Source: Thermoprotei archaeon
GTDB taxonomy: Archaea > Thermoproteota > Thermoprotei > Thermofilales > B15-G2
Direction of reading: 5' to 3'
Length of the DNA: 12,425 bases
Assembly (NCBI GenBank): GCA_003649445.1
Contig: QMRV01000057.1
Location: 1-12,425 of the forward strand
Shown: piece by piece, positions 1 to 6,110 of the stretch
How positions within the stretch are numbered: the first letter of the stretch is position 1
Layout of the letters: every line of letters starts with the position of its first letter
Notes under the pieces: generated by a model
Seen by the model: the letters and a program-made list of their open reading frames with translations, nothing else
Database searches by the model: none
Told to the model about the DNA's origin: nothing
Position numbers and translations under genes: made by a program

Positions 1-1
1 C

Positions 2-211
2 AGGGATTCTCTAAAGGCTATTGCAGAGAAAGTATCTTTAAAATATGGTGTGAAAATAGATGTGATGCTGTCGTCGGGAACATTAGTGCCTGGCGATACT
101 ATTATAGTGGCGTCGGCTTCGGCTGAAAACAGAGAGAAAGCTTTTGCTGCGCTAAGAGAATTTATTGAGGAATACAAGCGTGAAGCTACACACGAAGAAG
201 AATATGTGTAA
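2..211 (+). CDS. moaE: Probable molybdopterin synthase catalytic subunit MoaE, C-terminal part (5' end outside window)
   Basis: The frame is open from the window edge to a TAA at 209-211 and gives the last 69 residues of a protein. Visible features are a helix (SLKAIAEKVSLKYGVKI), a segment VMLSSGTLVPGDTIIVASAS, then a helix starting ENREKAFAALREF and ending in a charged tail with YKRE. This order matches the C-terminal half of MoaE, whose family pattern is a basic strand, G-x-L-x-x-GD, a hydrophobic strand, HR/NR-x-x-AF and a K-rich end. MoaE transfers sulfur, with MoaD, to cyclic pyranopterin monophosphate to make molybdopterin. The lengthened acidic end (HEEEYV) is not the usual bacterial ending. 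The cofactor genes that follow 64 nt downstream support the call. The identity rests on a fragment, so it is probable rather than certain. Confidence 0.72.
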   Translation, partial: RDSLKAIAEKVSLKYGVKIDVMLSSGTLVPGDTIIVASASAENREKAFAALREFIEEYKREATHEEEYV

Positions 212-229
212 AGAGCGTTGTTTCCGGAG

Positions 230-248
230 AGATATAACGCTTATATCT
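230..248. promoter_or_regulatory. Perfect 19-bp dyad overlapping a TATA-like element upstream of moeA
   Basis: AGATATAA at 230-237 and TTATATCT at 241-248 are perfect inverted repeats around CGC. The right arm is TATA-like and lies about 30 nt before the ATG at 276, which is roughly where an archaeal TATA box would place a start site near 268-272. It could be a promoter with an overlapping operator for the moe/moa genes, or a small hairpin after moaE. No regulator is visible in the window. Confidence 0.5.
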
Positions 249-275
249 GGCTACTGGTAGAGTCTAAGGAAGTAA

Positions 276-1481
276 ATGTGGAAATTAACTAGAGTGCACG
301 ATGTTGTAGAAAAAGTATCTAATCTGCTTAAAAGAGATTTCTGTATGGTACATTTGTCCCTCGAAGATGCTTTAAATAAAATATGTGGAGCAGACATTGT
401 CTCAAACAAGAATTTTCCTCCATACATGAAGGCAACCATGGATGGCTATGCTGTCAGAAGCGAGGATTGTGAAGAAGCTTCTTACACTAGTCCCGTTCTA
501 ATTAAGCTCCTTCCATATCACATATACTCTGGAGAAAAAATTTCAGTGAGGATAGGGTCTGGAGAAGGAGTGGCCATAGAGACCGGAGGCTTTCTCCCTG
601 AGGGAGCAGACTCTGTTGTTAGAGTAGAGGATACAGTTAGGAGAAATAGTGAGATAATGATCTACAGGAAAGTAAGCAAATATGAAAACGTCTCTCTTCC
701 CGGAGAGGAGTTAGCTAAAGGAGATGTAATCTTAAGGCGAGGAGACTTAATTAGACCTTGGCACTTAGCTGCCTTGGAGGCTCTAGGTTTTGATGCGGTT
801 CCCGTGCTATACATAAAGGCTTCAGTTATATGCACTGGAGACGAGTTTGTGCGAGGAAAAGCAGTGCCATTTACTAGAAGAATAGTTGAAGGATGGCTTT
901 ATGAACATGCTATCGATGTTAAAGAAATTCTCATAGCCGGAGATGACCCCCATGAAATAGCTAGTCTCTTAAAAGAGCTTCTCGAAGAAAACGATATAGT
1001 AGTCTTATGTGGCGGCAGCTCTCTCGGGTCAAAAGACTATAGCGTTAAAGCCGTCAAGAAACTAGGGCCTGAGGCACATATACATGGAATAGCTATTCAG
1101 CCGGGCAAAACTACAGCTCTTTCCTCTATTAAAGGAAAGCTAGTAGTAAACTTAAGCGGGTTGCCTGTAGCTGCTTTAGCTGGCTTAGAGCTAGTGGTTA
1201 AACCGATTTTAGAGAAGTGGATCGGCGTAAAGTATTTGCCTAGACCTACTGTTAGAGCCAAGCTTACGAAAAAGATTACTGTTAAGCTAGGTTTCAGAGG
1301 ATTTGCTAGAGTCAAAGTTTTTACTAAAAATGGTAGTCTTTATGCCGAGCCTCTAACTGTAGGGGGATCAGGTTCTCTTAGGAGCTTAGTTTTGGGAAAT
1401 GGTTTTGTTGTTGTTCCCGAGGATCTTGAGGGTTTTGATGAAGGAGAAGTAGTAGAGGTAGAACTGTATGGGAGAATATAG
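276..1481 (+). CDS. moeA: MoeA-family molybdopterin molybdenumtransferase, divergent paralogue 1
   Basis: This 401-residue protein has the full MoeA length and layout: N-terminal domains with ATMDGYAV (54-61, conserved Asp56) and IETGGFLPEGADSVV (101-115), a MoCF-type domain with CTGDE (186-190) and GGSSLGSKD (246-254, Asp254 in the place of the catalytic Asp), and a C-terminal beta-barrel from about 325. MoeA inserts molybdate or tungstate into adenylylated molybdopterin in the cytoplasm. Several active-site motifs are eroded: the usual GLPGNP is LSGLPV (293-298), the usual KPGKPT is QPGKTT (275-280), and the segment after the TGDE motif is short. The protein may therefore have a specialised or partner role next to the second MoeA. 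AAGGA at 266-270 before the ATG at 276 supports the start. The 3' end overlaps the next gene by 14 nt. Confidence 0.9.
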   Translation: MWKLTRVHDVVEKVSNLLKRDFCMVHLSLEDALNKICGADIVSNKNFPPYMKATMDGYAVRSEDCEEASYTSPVLIKLLPYHIYSGEKISVRIGSGEGVAIETGGFLPEGADSVVRVEDTVRRNSEIMIYRKVSKYENVSLPGEELAKGDVILRRGDLIRPWHLAALEALGFDAVPVLYIKASVICTGDEFVRGKAVPFTRRIVEGWLYEHAIDVKEILIAGDDPHEIASLLKELLEENDIVVLCGGSSLGSKDYSVKAVKKLGPEAHIHGIAIQPGKTTALSSIKGKLVVNLSGLPVAALAGLELVVKPILEKWIGVKYLPRPTVRAKLTKKITVKLGFRGFARVKVFTKNGSLYAEPLTVGGSGSLRSLVLGNGFVVVPEDLEGFDEGEVVEVELYGRI

Positions 1482-3438
1482 GAAAGTTTATAGAAAGCTA
1501 GCTAGTTTAGAAGAAGTTTTTAAAATACTTTATAAAATTGCTGAGACAAGAAAGCCTCGTGTAGAAGAAGTTCTTGTGGAAAAAGCACTAGGGAGAGTAC
1601 TTGCAGAAAATATTAGAGCAGTAAGCCCTGTTCCGCCCTTTAGCAGAGCACTAATGGACGGCTACGCTGTTTTTTCCTCAGACACTTCGCTTGCCTACGA
1701 GGATAGGCCTGTAAAACTAAAGCTTGTAAACGCAGTTAAAGTAGGTGAGGCGCCTCCTTTCGAACTCAAGAAGGGAGAGTGCGCTGAAATAGATACAGGG
1801 GCTCCTGTACCCTACCCCGCAGACGCTGTAATTCCAGTAGAATATACTCGAAAAACTTCTCATACAGAAGTAGAAATTTATCGAAGAGTAGCCAAAGGAG
1901 AGAATATAGATTTAGTTGGGTCAGACGTCGCTGAAGGAGAAGTAGTTGCTTGGAAAGGCGAAGTAGTAACCCCCCAGCTCATAGGAGTACTAATTTCGGC
2001 AGGAGTAACAAAAGTCAAAGTATACTCTAGGCCCCGTGTAACAGTAATACCTATAGGAAACGAATTAGCAGAGCCTGGAATAGAGCTCGAATACGGGAAA
2101 ATATATGACTCAAATTCATTTATGATAGCAGCTGCACTAAAGGAAGCTGGAGCAGAAGTAAAGCGATTTAAAATAGTTAAAGACAGCTATAGTGAAATAA
2201 AGAGCGCTGTAAACTCTGCTCTTAAAGACAGCGACATTGTAGTAACAATAGGAGGTACTTCAGCAGGCCTCGGAGACCTAACATACAGAGTTTTCTCAGA
2301 ATATAAGCCTGGAATAATAGTTCATGGATTGAAAGTTTCTCCAGGAAGGCCTACTGTTATAGCACTAGCAGGAGACAAAATACTTTTCGGGCTACCTGGA
2401 TTCCCTGTATCCTGCCTCAATATAGCTAAACTACTGTTGATTCCATTGATAAGAATACTTCAAGGAGCATCACCCATTACTATTGAGAAGGAAGTAGAAG
2501 CCGAGCTACTTTCCCCTATAAGAGGAGTAGTAGGCTTAATTAAGCTAGTACCAGCAGTAATCGCCGAAAAAGAAGGCAGAATATACGCCTACCCACTTAG
2601 CACACACAGCGGCGCTCTCTATACACTTTACGCCAGTGATGGCTTCATAGTAGTACCCGAGAACGCAGAGTACTTAGCTGAAGGAGCAAAAGTCTCTGTT
2701 AAACTATTTTCAGAAAGATTTAAGCAACGTGTGCTCTTCGCGGGAAGTCACTGTCCCTTAGCAATACATCTTCTCGAAAAACTCAAAGAAAAATATCCTG
2801 TAAAAGTACTCATCGCAGGTAGTCTTGCAGGCTTAAATTTAGTGGGCAAAAGAATAGCTGATATAGCAGGAGCTCATCTCTATGACCCGGCTTCGGGAGA
2901 ATACAATATTCCTTATGTAGAGAAATACGGGTACAGTAATCTCGTTGTAGTAAGAGGGTATTTAAGAGAACAAGGCTTCGTGTACTGCAAGAACTTGAAA
3001 GTAGAATCTTTCACAGATATCATTGAGAAAAACTTGAGATTCATAAATAGAAATAGGGGATCCGGTACAAGAGCTTTAATAGAGGAGCTCGTAAAAAAGG
3101 AAGCTGAAAAACACGATGTAAAAGTGCAGGAGTTTAAAAATAAGATAAGAGGATTTGAATATGAGGTGAAAACACATGAAGCCGTAGGATACCTCATTTC
3201 TCGAGGAGTAGCTGACGTAGGAGTAGCAATACGGTATATTGCAGAAAAATATAATCTAGGCTTCACAAAAATTTCAACAGAAATATATGATTTCATATTA
3301 AGTAAAGATATATTGAATAAAAAGATAGGTAGTGAACTTGTGCAAATGCTCGACCCAAGTAACTTAAACAAAATAATTGTTCACTTTCCAGGATACTCTG
3401 TTCACGAAGACTCAGGTAAGGTGATCTATGAATGCTAG
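1468..3438 (+). CDS. moeA: MoeA molybdopterin molybdenumtransferase fused to a C-terminal PBP-like (LysR-substrate-type) domain
   Basis: This 656-residue protein has two parts. Residues 1 to about 415 form a complete MoeA with RALMDGYAV (60-68), IDTGAPVPYPADAVI (108-122), IGNEL (196-200), GGTSAGLGD (262-270, catalytic-type Asp270) and GLPGFPVSC (308-316). Residues about 420-655 form a PBP-like domain marked by FINRNRGSGTR (525-535), the family's signature, followed by a helix and a segment predicted to close over a ligand. The fusion is a known archaeal architecture, and the added domain probably binds an oxyanion or a cofactor intermediate. That function is inferred from the fold family. The protein inserts Mo or W into molybdopterin. 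It starts inside moeA 1 (14-nt overlap), with GAGGTA about 8 nt before the ATG, and overlaps moaA by 7 nt. Asn of GLPGNP is Phe, and Lys of KPGKPT is Arg (PGRPT). Confidence 0.93.
   Translation: MGEYRKVYRKLASLEEVFKILYKIAETRKPRVEEVLVEKALGRVLAENIRAVSPVPPFSRALMDGYAVFSSDTSLAYEDRPVKLKLVNAVKVGEAPPFELKKGECAEIDTGAPVPYPADAVIPVEYTRKTSHTEVEIYRRVAKGENIDLVGSDVAEGEVVAWKGEVVTPQLIGVLISAGVTKVKVYSRPRVTVIPIGNELAEPGIELEYGKIYDSNSFMIAAALKEAGAEVKRFKIVKDSYSEIKSAVNSALKDSDIVVTIGGTSAGLGDLTYRVFSEYKPGIIVHGLKVSPGRPTVIALAGDKILFGLPGFPVSCLNIAKLLLIPLIRILQGASPITIEKEVEAELLSPIRGVVGLIKLVPAVIAEKEGRIYAYPLSTHSGALYTLYASDGFIVVPENAEYLAEGAKVSVKLFSERFKQRVLFAGSHCPLAIHLLEKLKEKYPVKVLIAGSLAGLNLVGKRIADIAGAHLYDPASGEYNIPYVEKYGYSNLVVVRGYLREQGFVYCKNLKVESFTDIIEKNLRFINRNRGSGTRALIEELVKKEAEKHDVKVQEFKNKIRGFEYEVKTHEAVGYLISRGVADVGVAIRYIAEKYNLGFTKISTEIYDFILSKDILNKKIGSELVQMLDPSNLNKIIVHFPGYSVHEDSGKVIYEC
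3418..3425 (+). promoter_or_regulatory. Ribosome binding site of moaA (AAGGTGAT)
   Basis: AAGGTGAT lies inside the end of moeA 2, six bases before the ATG at 3432. It matches the expected anti-Shine-Dalgarno end of archaeal 16S rRNA. It selects ATG 3432 over the out-of-frame ATG at 3428 and points to translational coupling with moeA 2. Confidence 0.75.
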
Positions 3439-4352
3439 TAGACAAGTATAATAGACCTTTAACTCACTTGAGAATCTCTGTTACAAGCAGATGCAACTAT
3501 ATGTGCTTTTTCTGTCATAGAGAAGGTGAAGGTAGGTCTAGTACAGAACTCTCTGTAGGAGAAATAGCTTTAGTATGCAGAGTAGCACGCAAGCTAGGAA
3601 TAAGGTTTTTCAAAATAACAGGAGGAGAGCCACTGCTAAGGAAAGACATAGAACATATTGTGAGGAACATAAGTCAGCTAGAGGGAGCTGAAGTCTCCTT
3701 AGTAACAAACGGCTATTTCTTAAAAGAGAAAGTAAAGAGTCTTATAGAAGCAGGACTCAGTAGAGCAAATATTAGTTTACATTCGTTAAACGAAGAAGTC
3801 TATAAAGCTATAACTAAAGTAAATGGGCTAAAAAAAGTTATCGAAGGAATAAAAAACGCGGTCGACTACGGTCTTAGAATAAAATTAAACACAGTTATAT
3901 TAAATGAATTAAATCACGAAGAATACGTTAAGATTATTGATTTTGCATCAAATATAGGAGCTGACGTGTGTTTTATCGAATTAATTCCACTAGGAATAGA
4001 TCCGAGAGAGTATCGTAAATACCATGTATCACTAAAATACATTAAAAATTACCTAAGAAAACATTGCGTTAAAGAATATACAAGAGAGCTTCAAAATAGA
4101 CCTGTATACGTATTTCCTACAGGAATTAAAGTAGAGCTTGTAGAGTCCTATGGGAACCCGAATTTCTGCTTGAAGTGTAGAAAAATTAGGTTAACTCATG
4201 ACGGTAAGCTTAAGCCCTGTTTAATGAGAAATGATAATACAGTGTCTTTAATTCATGTTATTAAATCCGATATGACTTTACGTGAAAAAGAAAAAGCTCT
4301 AGAAAGACTTTTCATTAAAGCAAATTCTCTGAGAGAGCCATTCTTTAAGTAA
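3432..4352 (+). CDS. moaA: GTP 3',8-cyclase MoaA (radical SAM)
   Basis: This 306-residue protein is MoaA. It rearranges GTP to 3',8-cyclo-GTP, the first step of pyranopterin cofactor synthesis. Residues 21-28 carry the radical-SAM cluster motif (Cys21, Cys25, Cys28, with F-F before the last Cys). GGEP at 64-67 is the SAM-binding motif. NISLHSL (113-119) is a core strand. The second, substrate-binding 4Fe-4S site is Cys246-x2-Cys249-x13-Cys263, followed by Leu, with KIRLTHDGKLKPCL typical of the family. The protein ends REPFFK and lacks the C-terminal Gly-Gly of bacterial and eukaryotic MoaA. I believe related archaeal forms end similarly, but I cannot check this. It starts within the end of moeA 2, so co-translation is likely, and moaC follows after 27 nt. 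Confidence 0.96.
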   Translation: MLVDKYNRPLTHLRISVTSRCNYMCFFCHREGEGRSSTELSVGEIALVCRVARKLGIRFFKITGGEPLLRKDIEHIVRNISQLEGAEVSLVTNGYFLKEKVKSLIEAGLSRANISLHSLNEEVYKAITKVNGLKKVIEGIKNAVDYGLRIKLNTVILNELNHEEYVKIIDFASNIGADVCFIELIPLGIDPREYRKYHVSLKYIKNYLRKHCVKEYTRELQNRPVYVFPTGIKVELVESYGNPNFCLKCRKIRLTHDGKLKPCLMRNDNTVSLIHVIKSDMTLREKEKALERLFIKANSLREPFFK

Positions 4353-4379
4353 CTCTAATTCTCTACTGTAAGTGATAAA

Positions 4380-4820
4380 ATGTCTGCATCAATGGTAGAT
4401 ATTTCGGCTAAAAAGGATGTTCTTAGAATAGCTGTAGCTGAAGGCAAAATAAAACTAAAAGAAAGCACTATAGAGAGAATTAAGAGTAGCAGTGTGCGTA
4501 AAGGAGATGTTTTTACAGTATCTAAAATAGCTGCAATTCAAGCATGTAAAAAGACTCCTGAAATACTCCCGCTATGCCACCAACTGCCTTTAACCCATAT
4601 AGAAGTAGACTTTACTCTGGAAAAAGACAGCGTTATTGCTAGAGCTACTGTTAAAGCATATGCTAAAACAGGAGTTGAAATGGAGGCTCTAGTAGCCGTT
4701 TCAACAGCCCTGCTCTGTATATGGGATATGGTTAAAGAATATGAGAAAGATGAAACCGGTCAATATCCCGAAACCAAAATAGAGTACATAAAAGTAGTTA
4801 AGAAAATTAAATTAAGTTAA
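4380..4820 (+). CDS. moaC: Cyclic pyranopterin monophosphate synthase MoaC
   Basis: This 146-residue protein is MoaC, which converts 3',8-cyclo-GTP from MoaA into cyclic pyranopterin monophosphate. Visible family motifs are MVDIS (5-9), KGDVF (41-45), LPLCHQLPLTHIEVDF (63-78, His67), KTGVEMEAL (96-104) and IWDMVK (114-119). Asp116 and Lys119 correspond to the catalytic Asp/Lys pair. The C terminus (KVVKKIKLS) lacks the GGKSG-like end of many bacterial MoaC proteins. The ATG at 4380 has AGTGAT four to nine bases upstream. An internal start at the MVDIS methionine is possible but lacks a good ribosome site. It is the last gene of the cofactor operon, and its TAA overlaps the end of a decayed gene on the other strand. 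Confidence 0.96.
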   Translation: MSASMVDISAKKDVLRIAVAEGKIKLKESTIERIKSSSVRKGDVFTVSKIAAIQACKKTPEILPLCHQLPLTHIEVDFTLEKDSVIARATVKAYAKTGVEMEALVAVSTALLCIWDMVKEYEKDETGQYPETKIEYIKVVKKIKLS

Positions 4821-5136
4821 TGGTGGCTATTTTCTATAGTCTTTTCCAGTAGCTGGAAGAGTAGAAAAATACTATCCTTTTTGGCCACAAGTATTAGCTT
4901 TTTATTGTCCGAGTCTTCAAATCCTATAGTAGCTATATCATCTTCTTCAATTATTACTCTATTAACTGAACGCTTGTTAAGCATCGATAGTATATCTGAA
5001 ACTATTTCATTGCCATCAATATGACCATACCAGAATACAGGTTTGTCTTTTTTCCAGTATAGTAAAGTATGCTTTCTTCTCCGACACTATCTATAACTTT
5101 TGTAAGTATTCGAATTAAATTATCATCCTTTTTCAT
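4817..5136 (-). pseudogene. Frameshifted small gene, function not recognised (~106 codons)
   Basis: On the minus strand a frame opens at ATG 5136-5134 with GAGGT eight bases upstream and reads MKKDDNLIRILTKVIDSV up to YYTGK. It then needs one extra base within the six-A run (plus-strand T-run 5048-5053) to continue as DKPVFWYGHIDGNEIVSDIL and on to IENSHH and a TAA at 4819-4817. The span is 320 nt, two more than a multiple of three, as expected for a one-base loss. The repaired protein is a soluble alpha/beta protein of about 106 residues ending in a hydrophobic helix (FLLFQLLEKTI). I do not recognise the family. It begins 8 nt after the Roadblock relic, so the two were probably one operon. 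A homopolymer sequencing error, or slippage producing the full protein, are the alternatives to decay. Confidence 0.7.
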
Positions 5137-5144
5137 ACTTACCT

Positions 5145-5537
5145 CTAAGACAGTATTTCTATACACTTATTCAAAGTCTTTTTAGTCAAAGTCAGTGCTA
5201 ATCCAATACTTGAGCCCGAGAATGATACTAGGAGACCGTATTCTTTACCTGATACTAAAACTATGTTTTGTTCTTTTCCGCTAAGAACTAAATAGTCGAC
5301 TTCACTTAACTAATTTCTTCTGCCAGTTTTGATACAACTCCAATGATAGTTGATGCTTGTGCAGAGGCATCAAGAGGCAACTATGTTCTCTGGATACACT
5401 AGTACTGGGAGACCGTCCTTAGTAAAGAGGACAGCTACTTTCCCGTCAATCTTTTTAAGAAGATTTTCAATTAATTTAGTTGGATTTTCTTTAACTGAAG
5501 TGCTTTCTATTTCTCTAAATCTAAATATACTTCTCAT
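5145..5537 (-). pseudogene. Decayed Roadblock/LC7-domain gene (two compensating indels)
   Basis: On the minus strand, ATG 5537-5535 follows GGGTGAT and reads MRSIFRFREIESTSVKENPT through DGLPVLVYPENIVAS, then meets TGA at 5372-5370. Removing one T there (plus-strand AA at 5372-5373) restores a frame reading DASAQASTIIGVVSKLAEEI. Adding one T near 5308-5309 then restores the original frame (SEVDYLVLSGKEQNIVLVSG and on to KCIEILS) up to TAG 5147-5145. The repaired product is 130 residues. DGLPV, an Ala/Ser-rich helix, a V-x-SGK strand, GLLVSF and an amphipathic C-terminal helix are the order seen in Roadblock/LC7 proteins. These often act as partners or regulators of small Ras-like GTPases. No such GTPase is visible here. 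Net length is a multiple of three, so the two lesions cancel except for about 20 residues and the internal stop. Confidence 0.75.
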
Positions 5538-5561
5538 GTATATCACCCTATGATATAATTT

Positions 5562-5845
5562 TTAATAACTCGGATAAATCTTTTCTATTTTATTTAATAG
5601 AAGTCTTTCGTAGAGCTCGGGGGGCATTTCAATGATATCTTGAAAAGCTCTGCGTCTAGCTATGAGATAGCTACTCGTAATAATGTAGAAGTTGCACATG
5701 AACATTTTCATTAAAGCCAATATGAGTCTTTGTTTTCTCTAAGCAGTTATTGTTCTTCTTCACTTAGGCCGAGGATTTTCTTCGCGTTTATAGCTACTTG
5801 CTTAATTTCGCTGAGAATTTCGCCCACGACCGTTCTTATTTGCAA
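5562..5845 (-). pseudogene. Decayed small gene upstream of the Roadblock relic, function not recognised (~94 codons)
   Basis: On the minus strand, a frame from TTG 5845 (or GTG 5827) reads QIRTVVGEILSEIKQVAINA and on to KKILGLSEEEQ, then hits TAA at 5749-5747 and continues LLRENKDSY. A one-base loss near 5716-5730 moves the reading to another frame, which gives ALMKMFMCNF and then SSYLIARRRAFQDIIEMPPE up to KIEKIYPSY and TAA 5564-5562. The C-terminal part is convincingly protein-like (ARRRAF, ELYERLLLNK). The repaired product would be an all-helical protein of about 94 residues. It ends 24 nt before the Roadblock relic on the same strand. The start codon and the middle section are uncertain, and I do not recognise the family. 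Confidence 0.5.
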
Positions 5846-5866
5846 ATAAAGTTAATAAACTTTATT
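5845..5866. repeat. Inverted repeat, 9-bp perfect arms
   Basis: AATAAAGTT (5845-5853) and AACTTTATT (5858-5866) are perfect inverted arms with a 4-base spacer. The repeat lies at the expected transcription start of the decayed minus-strand operon, so it looks like an operator. It could also be a hairpin. Confidence 0.6.
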
Positions 5867-5920
5867 GAAACATCTTATCTAAATAGTTTAGAGGGATATA
5901 AATATGGATAAAGATGTTTC
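5867..5920. repeat. Longer inverted repeat enclosing a smaller dyad and a TATA-like box
   Basis: GAAACATCTT (5867-5876) pairs with AAGATGTTTC (5911-5920). The pairing can extend inward past a one-base bulge (ATC with GAT). Between the arms lie TCTAAA-TAG-TTTAGA (5878-5892, perfect 6-bp arms) and a TATA-like box at 5895-5905. Together with the adjacent repeat at 5845-5866, three dyads occur within 76 bp. Confidence 0.6.
5895..5905 (-). promoter_or_regulatory. Probable TATA box of the decayed minus-strand operon
   Basis: Read on the minus strand this is ATATTTATATC. It would place transcription start near 5870-5875, about 25-30 nt before the putative TTG start at 5845. It is also TATA-like on the plus strand, but no plus-strand gene begins nearby. 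Confidence 0.4.
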
Positions 5921-6081
5921 GATAGAATTTATTTACTTCCCATATTTACCCTAATTATAAATAAGATATTTATTTTTCTCTTATATTAGCTGCACTATGT
6001 TTAAAGATTTTTTCAAGTTCATGGCTAAGCATTCTTGGCAAGTAATTACTTATCTTGAATATTTATTGAGATAAAAGCTTG
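5921..6081. other. A+T-rich spacer without supportable gene
   Basis: This stretch between the inverted repeats and the pyk promoter is strongly A+T-rich. It holds only a 25-codon open frame (5997-6074) with no ribosome site. I see no RNA gene, repeat or coding relic that can be supported. Confidence 0.5.
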
Positions 6082-6090
6082 AAATATATA
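6082..6090 (+). promoter_or_regulatory. TATA box of pyk; transcript probably leaderless
   Basis: AAATATATA is centred 25 nt before the ATG at 6111, the usual spacing from an archaeal TATA box to the transcription start. The bases just before the ATG (GCGAATTTTTCTT) contain no Shine-Dalgarno site. Together these point to a leaderless mRNA. Confidence 0.65.
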
Positions 6091-6110
6091 GCTGGCCGCG
6101 AATTTTTCTT

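Noticed and set aside
5350..5553. A 67-codon plus-strand open frame in the gene-poor gap
   Set aside because: It lies antisense to the Roadblock relic, has no ribosome site and its translation is low-complexity. The minus-strand reading explains the sequence much better.
5997..6074. A 25-codon plus-strand frame (MFKDFFKFMAKH...) before pyk
   Set aside because: There is no Shine-Dalgarno site and no TATA box at a suitable distance. The length is within chance expectation.
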